A stretch of 6,232 nt of DNA, from NCBI GenBank assembly GCA_902572675.1, contig CACGGY010000052.1, forward strand, positions 1-6,232, written 5' to 3'. Made by a program: the position numbers and the translations under genes. Positions 1 to 5,895 of the stretch are shown in pieces (the first letter of the stretch is position 1; the number at the start of each line of letters is the position of its first letter). The notes beneath the pieces are model-generated. The model was given only the letters and a program-made list of their open reading frames with translations, had not been told where the DNA came from and did no database searches. The stretch comes from an uncultured Prochlorococcus sp. (GTDB lineage Bacteria; Cyanobacteriota; Cyanobacteriia; PCC-6307; Cyanobiaceae).

Positions 1-1127
1 TGGATCTACCAAGAATTTTTGGCATACATCTCCTGTTAGCTGGAATAACTTGTTTTGGTTTTGGAGCATTCCATTGTGCAAATGTTGGAATATGGGTTTC
101 TGATCCTTATGGTTTGACTGGTCACGTTGAACCTGTTGCCCCTTCCTGGGGAGTTGAGGGATTTAATCCTTTCAATCCAGGAGGAATAGTTGCCAATCAT
201 ATTGCAGCTGGACTTATGGGGATTATCGGAGGCATTTTTCACATTACCAATAGACCTGGAGAAAGACTTTATAGAGCATTAAAACTCGGAAGTCTTGAAG
301 GTGTTCTAGCAAGTGCTTTAGCAGCAGTATTATTTGTATCTTTTGTTGTGGCAGGGACAATGTGGTACGGTTCAGCAACAACCCCAGTCGAATTATTTGG
401 TCCTACAAGATATCAATGGGATTCAGGCTATTTCAAGACTGAAATAAATCGAAGGGTTCAAGCTGCTATAGATGATGGAGCCACTAAAGAAGAGGCATAT
501 GCTTCGATTCCAGAGAAATTAGCCTTCTACGACTATGTTGGAAATAGTCCTGCTAAAGGAGGATTATTTAGGGTTGGTGCTCTCGTCAATGGTGATGGTT
601 TGCCAACTGGTTGGCAAGGTCACATTGCTTTCCAAGACAAAGAAGGTAATGAACTAGAAGTTAGAAGGATACCTAACTTTTTTGAAAACTTCCCTGTCAT
701 CCTTGAAGATAAAGAAGGTAATGTAAGGGCCGACATTCCATTTAGAAGAGCTGAAGCAAAGTACTCGTTTGAGCAAACTGGCATTACTGCAACAATTTAT
801 GGCGGTGACTTAAATGGGCAAACATTTACCGATCCTGCAGTAGTTAAAAGATTAGCCAGAAAAGCACAGCTTGGAGAAGCTTTCAAATTCGACAGAGAAA
901 CATATAAATCTGACGGTGTATTCCGAAGTTCTCCAAGAGCATGGTTTACATATGCTCATCTATGTTTTGGATTGCTATTCTTGTTTGGCCACTGGTGGCA
1001 TGCTTCAAGAACTCTTTATAGAAATTCATTTGCTGGTATTGATGCTGAGATTGGAGACCAAGTTGAATTTGGTCTGTTCAAGAAGCTTGGTGACGAGACC
1101 ACTAGAAGAATCCCAGGAAGGGTTTAA
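1..1127 (+). CDS. psbB: Photosystem II CP47 chlorophyll-binding core antenna protein, 5' truncated by the window
   Basis: CP47 is a thylakoid membrane protein that binds chlorophyll a and passes excitation energy to the photosystem II reaction centre. The reading frame is open from base 3 and encodes 374 residues before a TAA stop. Family members have about 507, so roughly 130 N-terminal residues lie outside. Highly conserved CP47 stretches are visible: DLPRIFGIH at the left edge, WVSDPYGLTG, VAGTMWYGSATT, ELFGPTRYQWD, EKLAFYDY, PAKGGLFR, DGVFRSSPR and the tail QVEFGLFKKLGD. Transmembrane helix V lies at about visible residues 98-122 and helix VI at about 313-333. The large lumenal loop is between them. 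Histidines in the helices (such as GIH, AFH, NHIAAG and GHWWHA) are likely chlorophyll ligands. From memory of plant CP47, the loop between GAFH and GIWVSDP is about three residues shorter here. A TTG at 114 is internal and is not the start. psbT follows after 23 bases. Confidence 0.98.
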   Translation, partial: DLPRIFGIHLLLAGITCFGFGAFHCANVGIWVSDPYGLTGHVEPVAPSWGVEGFNPFNPGGIVANHIAAGLMGIIGGIFHITNRPGERLYRALKLGSLEGVLASALAAVLFVSFVVAGTMWYGSATTPVELFGPTRYQWDSGYFKTEINRRVQAAIDDGATKEEAYASIPEKLAFYDYVGNSPAKGGLFRVGALVNGDGLPTGWQGHIAFQDKEGNELEVRRIPNFFENFPVILEDKEGNVRADIPFRRAEAKYSFEQTGITATIYGGDLNGQTFTDPAVVKRLARKAQLGEAFKFDRETYKSDGVFRSSPRAWFTYAHLCFGLLFLFGHWWHASRTLYRNSFAGIDAEIGDQVEFGLFKKLGDETTRRIPGRV

Positions 1128-1150
1128 ACTAAACTTTATTATTTAATCTT

Positions 1151-1249
1151 ATGGAAGCTTTCGCTTACGTCTTAATTTTAACTCTCGCAGTTGTCACATT
1201 ATTCTTTGCTGTCGCTTTTAGAGATCCACCTAAATTTGATAGAAAATGA
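1151..1249 (+). CDS. psbT: Photosystem II reaction centre protein T (32 aa)
   Basis: PsbT is a single-helix subunit at the photosystem II dimer interface, involved in dimer stability and in recovery of the reaction centre from photodamage (family knowledge). The ORF starts MEAFAYVLILTLAVV, continues as one hydrophobic helix to about residue 22, and ends in the typical polar tail FRDPPKFDRK before a TGA stop. The length of 32 residues is normal for the family. It lies 23 bases downstream of psbB on the same strand and just before a strong terminator, the usual cyanobacterial psbB-psbT arrangement, so it is probably co-transcribed with psbB. No Shine-Dalgarno sequence is visible; the bases before the ATG are T- and A-rich. 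Because of its size it is easily missed by gene callers. Confidence 0.96.
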   Translation: MEAFAYVLILTLAVVTLFFAVAFRDPPKFDRK

Positions 1250-1254
1250 TCCAC

Positions 1255-1281
1255 AAAAACCTCTTTAACGAGAGGTTTTTT
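1255..1281 (+). terminator. Rho-independent terminator of psbB-psbT
   Basis: AAAAACCTCT (1255-1264) pairs perfectly with AGAGGTTTTT (1271-1280) across a six-base TTAACG loop. The right arm ends in a run of six T, and T-rich sequence continues to about 1288. The hairpin starts six bases after the psbT stop codon, so it ends the photosystem II transcript and separates it from nrdR. Confidence 0.9.
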
Positions 1282-1318
1282 ACTTTTCATAATTAAAATA
1301 TTACTTTACTATTAGAGT

Positions 1319-1324
1319 TATAGT
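1319..1324 (+). promoter_or_regulatory. Possible -10 element for nrdR
   Basis: TATAGT matches the TATAAT consensus at five of six positions and lies 17 bases before the nrdR ATG, after the upstream terminator. That would give a leader of only about 10 bases. No good -35 hexamer is present at the expected distance. The DNA is very AT-rich, so chance matches are common and this is a weak call. Confidence 0.3.
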
Positions 1325-1341
1325 TTATCTTATTTCACTAT

Positions 1342-1821
1342 ATGCAGTGTCCAACCTGTCAGAATACAGATAGCAGAGTTTTGGAATCAAGATCTGCTGA
1401 TACTGGTAAAAGTGTTAGAAGGAGAAGAGAGTGCTTAAACTGCAGCTTTAGATTTACCACTTATGAAAGAATTGAAACCATGCCTGTCTCAGTTATAAAA
1501 AAAGATGGAAGTAGAGAATTGTTTGATAAACAAAAATTATTTACTGGTATATCAAGAGCTTGCGAAAAAACGACCTTCACGCGTGAAGCAATAATTAATT
1601 TCGTAGATGGAATTGAATCACTAATCATACAGGATTCCAATAAAGATATTAAATCTTCACAAATTGGAGAGTTGATACTAAAAAGTCTTAGGAAAGAAAA
1701 CGAAGTAGCTTATATAAGGTATGCCTCAGTTTATAGAAAATTCAACGGGGTAAAAGATTTTATCTCTACTCTTGAATCTCTAAAAGGAAGTTCAAAAAAT
1801 CAATTAGCTTCAATTTTATAA
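1342..1821 (+). CDS. nrdR: Transcriptional repressor NrdR (zinc ribbon plus ATP-cone)
   Basis: NrdR represses ribonucleotide reductase genes by binding NrdR boxes, with its oligomeric state set by bound ATP or dATP. The 159-residue product has the normal family length. The zinc ribbon uses C3, C6, C31 and C34 (CPTC and CLNC), and the basic segment VRRRRE lies between the two pairs and contributes to DNA contact. The ATP-cone domain spans about residues 49-139: it begins VSVIKKDGSRELFD and includes the characteristic VAYIRYASVYRKF at 122-134. The start is secure because family members begin M-x-C-P-x-C. The gene stands between the psbB-psbT terminator and the rps1 leader, so it is probably expressed from its own promoter. 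No NrdR-box pair is apparent nearby, so autoregulation is not supported here; its targets lie elsewhere. Confidence 0.97.
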   Translation: MQCPTCQNTDSRVLESRSADTGKSVRRRRECLNCSFRFTTYERIETMPVSVIKKDGSRELFDKQKLFTGISRACEKTTFTREAIINFVDGIESLIIQDSNKDIKSSQIGELILKSLRKENEVAYIRYASVYRKFNGVKDFISTLESLKGSSKNQLASIL

Positions 1822-1840
1822 AATTCAGCATCTTAAAGTG

Positions 1841-1846
1841 TAGAAT
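1841..1846 (+). promoter_or_regulatory. Possible -10 element for rps1
   Basis: TAGAAT matches TATAAT at five of six positions and lies 20 bases after the nrdR stop. Transcription from it would begin near 1853 and leave a leader of about 77 bases before the rps1 ATG, enough to hold both hairpins described for 1868-1919. No convincing -35 hexamer is seen. This is inference from one hexamer in AT-rich DNA. Confidence 0.3.
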
Positions 1847-1867
1847 AAATATCACAATTGTTTTTGC

Positions 1868-1919
1868 TATTAGTTTGCAGGCTAATAACATTCCCTTCTA
1901 ACTACCTAAGGTAGTCTGC
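1868..1919 (+). promoter_or_regulatory. Structured 5' leader of rps1, possible autoregulatory element
   Basis: Two hairpins can be drawn just upstream of rps1. The first pairs TATTAG (1868-1873) with CTAATA (1882-1887) around the loop TTTGCAGG. The second pairs ACTACC (1901-1906) with GGTAGT (1910-1915) around TAA. The GCAG in the first loop (1877-1880) is also complementary to CTGC (1916-1919), directly after the second stem, so a pseudoknot stacked on that stem is possible. The structure ends 10 bases before the ATG, where no Shine-Dalgarno sequence is present. In E. coli, S1 represses its own mRNA through a structured leader lacking a strong Shine-Dalgarno; a similar role here is inference. 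No known RNA family was recognised. Confidence 0.45.
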
Positions 1920-1929
1920 GATTCAACAA

Positions 1930-3012
1930 ATGAAAGAAAATTCTTCCCAAACCATAAATGAACTTTCTGAAGATAAAGAAATAAAAAATTCGTCTGAATT
2001 GAATAATGATTCAGTAACACTTAATAATGAGGATTTATCATTTGAAAAGGAAGAAATTCCTACTGCAGACTCTTCCTCTAGTAGAACAAATACGGATTTT
2101 GATAATGCAGGATTCACACAAGAAGAATTTGCATCACTTTTAGGAAAATATGACTATAACTTTAAGCCAGGTGATCTAGTCAAAGGTACCGTTTTTGCGT
2201 TGGAACCAAAAGGAGCAATGATAGATATTGGAGCAAAAACAGCTGCTTTTATGCCTGTTCAGGAGGTTTCAATAAATAGAGTTGAAGGATTAAATGATGT
2301 TTTACAACCTTCAGAAAGCAGAGAATTTTTTATAATGAGTGAAGAAAATGAAGATGGTCAATTAGCACTTTCGATTAGAAGAATTGAATACCAAAGAGCT
2401 TGGGAAAGAGTGAGGCAACTACAAAAAGAAGATGCCACAATTTATTCTGAAGTTTTCGCAACAAATAGAGGTGGGGCTCTTGTTAGAGTAGAGGGATTGA
2501 GAGGTTTTATCCCAGGATCTCATATAAGTGCTCGAAAAATTAAAGATGATTTAGAGGGAGAGGACCTCCCTTTAAAATTTCTTGAAGTAGATGAAGAGAG
2601 AAACAGATTAGTACTTAGCCATAGAAGAGCTTTGGTTGAGAAAAAAATGAATAGACTTGAAGTCGGTGAGGTTGTTGTAGGTTCTGTGAAGGGTATTAAA
2701 CCCTATGGAGCTTTTATTGATATCGGAGGAGTTAGTGGTCTATTGCACATTTCTGAGATCAGTCATGAACATATCGAAACACCTCATAATGTTTTGAATG
2801 TAAATGACCAAATGAAAGTTATGATTATTGATCTTGATTCGGAAAGAGGAAGAATCTCATTATCTACAAAAGCACTTGAGCCTGAACCAGGAGATATGCT
2901 AACTGACCCTCAAAAAGTTTTTAGTAAAGCTGAAGAAATGGCTGCTAAATACAAGCAAATGTTATTTGAACAAACAGACGATAATGAGGAAATTCCTACA
3001 GCTTCAACCTAA
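1930..3012 (+). CDS. rpsA: 30S ribosomal protein S1 (three S1 domains)
   Basis: S1 binds single-stranded mRNA on the 30S subunit and helps place it for initiation, above all on mRNAs with weak or no Shine-Dalgarno sequence. The 360-residue product fits the shorter three-domain cyanobacterial and chloroplast S1, not the six-domain E. coli form. Domain 1 covers about residues 78-151 (FKPGDLVKGTVFALEPKGA), domain 2 about 169-232 (VEGLRGFIPGSHIS), and domain 3 about 243-317 (VGEVVVGSVKGIKPYGAFID, then GLLHISEIS), the most canonical of the three. The conserved core begins near residue 61 (GFTQEEFASLLGKYDYNF). Before it lies a hydrophilic tail rich in Glu, Asp, Ser and Asn that is probably disordered. 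EEIPTA occurs in this tail (41-46) and again at the C-terminus (353-358). The ATG at 1930 follows the structured leader. No strong terminator follows the gene. Confidence 0.96.
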   Translation: MKENSSQTINELSEDKEIKNSSELNNDSVTLNNEDLSFEKEEIPTADSSSSRTNTDFDNAGFTQEEFASLLGKYDYNFKPGDLVKGTVFALEPKGAMIDIGAKTAAFMPVQEVSINRVEGLNDVLQPSESREFFIMSEENEDGQLALSIRRIEYQRAWERVRQLQKEDATIYSEVFATNRGGALVRVEGLRGFIPGSHISARKIKDDLEGEDLPLKFLEVDEERNRLVLSHRRALVEKKMNRLEVGEVVVGSVKGIKPYGAFIDIGGVSGLLHISEISHEHIETPHNVLNVNDQMKVMIIDLDSERGRISLSTKALEPEPGDMLTDPQKVFSKAEEMAAKYKQMLFEQTDDNEEIPTAST

Positions 3013-3071
3013 ACAATTTAAATTAACTTATTTTTCTTGAGAAGATAAAGCGCAAACCATTAGATATTTTT

Positions 3072-3124
3072 TTAGACAAGTATTATTTAATTTACAATAA
3101 TTGATTAGTCAAGCTTGTCTAATC
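3072..3124 (+). repeat. Three related 9-base half-sites upstream of metK (dyad plus distal copy)
   Basis: TTAGACAAG (3072-3080) is the exact reverse complement of CTTGTCTAA (3114-3122). A third copy, TTAGTCAAG (3105-3113), differs from the first by one base and abuts CTTGTCTAA. This gives a near-perfect 22-base palindrome at 3103-3124: GATTAG pairs with CTAATC, then one T-T mismatch, then CAAG with CTTG. The right arm can therefore pair with either left copy. No T-run follows, so it is not an ordinary terminator of rps1. It could be a dimeric repressor operator over the metK promoter or two alternative RNA folds. The sequence alone does not decide between them. Confidence 0.6.
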
Positions 3125-3130
3125 TAGGAT
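3101..3130 (+). promoter_or_regulatory. Possible metK promoter overlapping the palindrome
   Basis: TTGATT (3101-3106) and TAGGAT (3125-3130) are spaced by 18 bases, and each matches its sigma-70 consensus at four of six positions. The spacer between them is almost entirely the 22-base palindrome, as expected if a regulator blocks polymerase there. GATAAT (3131-3136) is an alternative -10 but has no -35 partner at a normal distance. Weak call in AT-rich DNA. Confidence 0.28.
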
Positions 3131-3156
3131 GATAATTGATACCTTAAATTATATAT

Positions 3157-4398
3157 ATGAATGATTTCATCTTTACTTCTGAATCTGTAACTGAAGGTCA
3201 TCCTGACAAAATATGTGATCAGATAAGTGACGCTGTTTTAGATGCATTGTTAACAGAAGATCCAGAGAGCAGAGTTGCATGTGAAACTGTAGTTAATACT
3301 GGTCTTTGTTTACTTACTGGAGAAATAACTTCAAAAGCCAAAGTTGATTACATAAAACTAGTTAGAGATGTAATTAAAAGAATTGGATATGTTGGATATA
3401 AAGCAGGTGGCTTTGATGCAAATAGTTGTGCTGTTTTAGTAGCCCTCGACGAGCAATCACCCGATATTGCACAAGGAGTAAACGAAGCAGAGGATATTAA
3501 CAACGATTTAGAGGACAATACCGGAGCTGGCGATCAGGGCATAATGTTTGGGTATGCATGTGATGAAACGCCTGAATTGATGCCTCTACCAATTAGCTTG
3601 GCTCATAGATTAGCCATTCAGCTCGCTAAAGTAAGACATGAGGAAATTCTTAATTATCTCTTGCCTGATGGCAAAACTCAAGTAAGCATAGATTATAAAA
3701 AAGGGGTACCAGTTTCAATCAATACCATCTTAATTTCAACTCAACATAATCCTGAAATTGATGGAATTAAAAATGAAGAAGAAATTCGTCAAAAGATAAA
3801 AGAAGATTTATGGACCAATGTTGTAATACCTGCTACTGAAGATTTAGAAATCAAACCAGACATTCAAAAAACAAGATTCTTAGTGAATCCCACAGGTAAA
3901 TTTATTGTAGGAGGTCCCCAGGGAGATGCTGGCCTTACTGGTAGAAAAATAATCGTAGACACTTATGGCGGATATGCAAGACATGGGGGTGGGGCATTCT
4001 CTGGCAAAGATCCCACAAAAGTAGACAGATCAGCTGCTTATGCTGCTCGTTATGTAGCTAAAAGTATTGTTAAGGCAAAATTAGCAAAAAAGGCTGAAGT
4101 ACAATTAAGTTATGCAATTGGAGTAGCTAAACCAATTTCTATTCTTGTTGAAACTTTTGATACCGGTGTTATTTCTCAATTTAACTTAACTGAACTTGTT
4201 AAAAAGTACTTTGATTTAAGACCTGCAGCAATAATTAAAGAATTTGACTTAAGAAATCTACCCAAAAAAATGGGTGGAGAATTTTTCAGGAAGACGGCAT
4301 CCTACGGACATTTTGGTAGAAGGGATCTTGAGCTTCCTTGGGAAAATGTCGAAGAAAAAGCAATTCAATTAAAAGAGGCATCTAAAATATTTTTGTAG
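3157..4398 (+). CDS. metK: S-adenosylmethionine synthase (methionine adenosyltransferase)
   Basis: MetK makes S-adenosylmethionine from methionine and ATP, releasing phosphate and pyrophosphate, in the cytoplasm; the enzyme is normally a homotetramer needing Mg2+ and K+. The 413-residue product is close to the usual bacterial length, slightly over 380-400. The N-terminus FTSESVTEGHPDKICDQISD carries the catalytic GHPDK (residues 14-18, with H15 and D17). Signature 1, GAGDQGIMFGYA, is at 123-134, and the glycine-rich signature 2, GGGAFSGKD, is at 277-285. TGRKIIVDTYGG (261-272) and the C-terminal SYGHFGR are also typical. The start is secure because the conserved region begins within a few residues of it. 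No Shine-Dalgarno sequence is visible before the ATG. The upstream half-site array may regulate the gene. The sugar kinase begins nine bases after the stop, so the two are probably co-transcribed. Confidence 0.98.
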   Translation: MNDFIFTSESVTEGHPDKICDQISDAVLDALLTEDPESRVACETVVNTGLCLLTGEITSKAKVDYIKLVRDVIKRIGYVGYKAGGFDANSCAVLVALDEQSPDIAQGVNEAEDINNDLEDNTGAGDQGIMFGYACDETPELMPLPISLAHRLAIQLAKVRHEEILNYLLPDGKTQVSIDYKKGVPVSINTILISTQHNPEIDGIKNEEEIRQKIKEDLWTNVVIPATEDLEIKPDIQKTRFLVNPTGKFIVGGPQGDAGLTGRKIIVDTYGGYARHGGGAFSGKDPTKVDRSAAYAARYVAKSIVKAKLAKKAEVQLSYAIGVAKPISILVETFDTGVISQFNLTELVKKYFDLRPAAIIKEFDLRNLPKKMGGEFFRKTASYGHFGRRDLELPWENVEEKAIQLKEASKIFL

Positions 4399-4407
4399 AT
4401 ATTTTTT

Positions 4408-5640
4408 ATGTCAGATAATTTTTTTGGAGGACTGGATTTTGGAACCAGTGGTACAAGAATATCAATAATTAATTGTTTTAAAGAATTAGTATATTCCAAT
4501 TCAGTTCCCTATCCATCTAGCTTTAGAAATCCAAATTCTTGGATCAATTCTTGTGAAAAACTCTTAAAAAATTTACCTATCAAAGTAAAAAATAACCTTC
4601 ATAAATTGGCTATATCTGGCACTTCAGGAACTTTGATAGCCTGCAATTTAGAAGGAGAGCCTATAGGAGAAGCAATACCTTATGACCAAGCATGTAATGA
4701 ACATAAGATTCTTATTCAATCAATGACTCTTGAAGAAGAACATTTGCAAACCCCTTACAGTAGTCTTGCCAAAGCGTTAAAACTAATAAATAAATATGGA
4801 ACAAATATACTTTTAAGACATCAATCTGATTGGATAACTGGCTGGTTTCTAAAAGATTGGACACGAGGAGAAGCAAGTAATAATTTCAAACTTGGATGGG
4901 ATCTAATTAATGAAACATGGCCAAAAAGCTATCTCAATACTTCATGGCAAAAATGCTTACCTCAGATAATAAAAAGTGGAGAAATTATTGGTCAGGTCGA
5001 TTCAGGTTTAGCAGAAAGTTTAAAATTAAATAAGAAACTAATTTTAATTTCAGGCACTACTGACTCTAATGCAAGTTTATTAGCAGCAAATTTAGAAAAA
5101 GAAGATGGTTTAACAGTTTTAGGTACAACAATGGTGATAAAAAAAATTATTGAAAAACCAATAAAAGAAAAAGGAATTACAACCCATAAAGTGAACGGTG
5201 AGTGGATCTGTGGAGGGGCTTCAAACGCAGGATGTGGTATTTTGTCTAAATTCTTTTCTGATTTCGAAATAAAGGAACTTAGTAGACAAATAAACACCTC
5301 AAAAAAAACATCTTTAAATCTTTTACCTCTAAATAGTAAGGGAGAGAGATTTCCTATTAATAATGCTAATTTAGAACCAATTCTTGAACCTAGGCCAGTA
5401 AGCGACGCACTTTATTTACATGCGTTATTCGAGGGTCTAGCTAACATTGAATTGAAAGGATGGGAAAAACTTAAAGAGCTAACAGGTTCATTTCCAAAAA
5501 AAATTATTACTGTTGGTGGGGGTTCACAAAACCCTCAATGGAGAAAAATAAGAGAACAAATTATCAAAATACCGATTGTTTCATGTAAAAAAACTACTTC
5601 ATTCGGAACTGCCTTATTAGCTTTAACTGCAAAAGAATAA
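4408..5640 (+). CDS. FGGY-family carbohydrate kinase, probable D-ribulose kinase
   Basis: FGGY kinases transfer phosphate from ATP to a sugar or polyol. The N-terminal phosphate-binding motif is clear: GGLDFGTSGTR at residues 7-17, with D10 and T13. ISGTSGT follows at 69-75. The likely catalytic base is D219 in SGTTDSNAS (215-223), and the C-terminal ATP-binding motif VGGGSQNPQWR lies at 369-379. At 410 residues it is well below the roughly 480-520 of classical xylulokinases. It resembles in size and motifs the short cyanobacterial and plant enzymes SePSK and AtXK-1, reported to prefer D-ribulose (recalled). Genome annotation often calls this type xylulose kinase, which I consider less likely. 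Acting on ribulose, it would supply ribulose 5-phosphate to the Calvin and pentose-phosphate pathways. It follows metK by nine bases without a Shine-Dalgarno sequence. No clear terminator follows before the tRNA. Confidence 0.85.
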   Translation: MSDNFFGGLDFGTSGTRISIINCFKELVYSNSVPYPSSFRNPNSWINSCEKLLKNLPIKVKNNLHKLAISGTSGTLIACNLEGEPIGEAIPYDQACNEHKILIQSMTLEEEHLQTPYSSLAKALKLINKYGTNILLRHQSDWITGWFLKDWTRGEASNNFKLGWDLINETWPKSYLNTSWQKCLPQIIKSGEIIGQVDSGLAESLKLNKKLILISGTTDSNASLLAANLEKEDGLTVLGTTMVIKKIIEKPIKEKGITTHKVNGEWICGGASNAGCGILSKFFSDFEIKELSRQINTSKKTSLNLLPLNSKGERFPINNANLEPILEPRPVSDALYLHALFEGLANIELKGWEKLKELTGSFPKKIITVGGGSQNPQWRKIREQIIKIPIVSCKKTTSFGTALLALTAKE

Positions 5641-5680
5641 TTTTTTTAGGAAATTTGATCAAGATATAAATTTTTTAATG

Positions 5681-5817
5681 AAAAGGGTTTCACAAACTAC
5701 ACATCTTAATTTAAAGTATATAGGTTAGAGCCGGGATAGCTCAGTTGGTAGAGCAGGCGACTGAAAATCGCCGTGTCCCCAGTTCAAATCTGGGTCCTGG
5801 CACCTTTAAACCCTTTT
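5681..5817. repeat. 10-base inverted repeat flanking tRNA-Phe
   Basis: AAAAGGGTTT at 5681-5690, about 40 bases before the tRNA, is the exact reverse complement of AAACCCTTTT at 5808-5817, the left arm of the terminator after the tRNA. The terminator's right arm (AAAAGGGGTTTT) is nearly the same sequence as the upstream copy. In a read-through transcript from the kinase, the upstream copy could compete for the terminator arm. Chance is not excluded at this length. Confidence 0.4.
5730..5802 (+). tRNA. tRNA-Phe (anticodon GAA)
   Basis: A complete cloverleaf of 73 bases folds here. The acceptor stem GCCGGGA pairs with TCCTGGC, including one G-T wobble. The D-stem is GCTC/GAGC with loop AGTTGGTA. 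The anticodon stem GGCGA/TCGCC encloses CTGAAAA, which places GAA at 5763-5765 and reads Phe codons. The variable loop is GTGTC, and the T-stem CCCAG/CTGGG holds the standard TTCAAAT loop. The discriminator base is A5802. The genome continues CCT, so the final A of CCA is not encoded and the end must be added by nucleotidyltransferase, as is common in cyanobacteria. A TATATA at 5717-5722 is a possible -10 but would leave almost no 5' leader. No intron is present. Confidence 0.98.
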
Positions 5818-5832
5818 ACGAAAAGGGGTTTT
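5808..5832 (+). terminator. Rho-independent terminator after tRNA-Phe
   Basis: CCCTTTT (5811-5817) pairs with AAAAGGG (5821-5827) around the three-base loop ACG. Past one bulged G, AAA (5808-5810) can pair with the following TTT. T-rich sequence (TTTTAATCTTTTTT) continues to about 5842. The hairpin begins five bases after the mature tRNA end and probably terminates that transcript. Confidence 0.85.
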
Positions 5833-5850
5833 AATCTTTTTTAATAGTAT

Positions 5851-5876
5851 TGAAGTTTTATAGAACTATCACTTCA
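5851..5876. repeat. Small inverted repeat downstream of the tRNA terminator
   Basis: TGAAGT (5851-5856) pairs with ACTTCA (5871-5876), and inside it ATA (5860-5862) can pair with TAT (5867-5869) around GAAC. No T-run follows on either strand, so it is a poor terminator. It lies just beyond the stop of the candidate minus-strand ORF and may simply be chance in AT-rich DNA. Confidence 0.3.
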
Positions 5877-5895
5877 TGATTTCTTATCTAATAAT

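Noticed and set aside
36..242. Minus-strand ORF of 68 codons inside psbB
   Set aside because: It lies antisense to strongly conserved CP47 coding sequence, and its composition has no recognisable domain. It is a shadow.
871..1146. Plus-strand 91-codon ORF overlapping the end of psbB
   Set aside because: It reads in another frame of the conserved CP47 C-terminus. The CP47 frame explains the bases fully.
1923..2117. Minus-strand 64-codon ORF over the start of rps1
   Set aside because: The Ser/Phe-rich translation is the expected antisense of the Glu/Ser-rich S1 tail. No independent support.
3031..3049. Terminator for rps1 around TCTTGAGAAGA
   Set aside because: The stem is only four base pairs and no T-run follows it.
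3013..3156. SAM riboswitch upstream of metK
   Set aside because: I looked for the conserved cores of the SAM-I, SAM-II and SAH classes as I remember them and saw none. Only the half-site repeats stand out. A covariance-model scan would settle it.
4992..5297. Minus-strand 101-codon ORF inside the sugar kinase
   Set aside because: It is antisense to the catalytic region of the FGGY kinase and has no recognisable domain or start signal.
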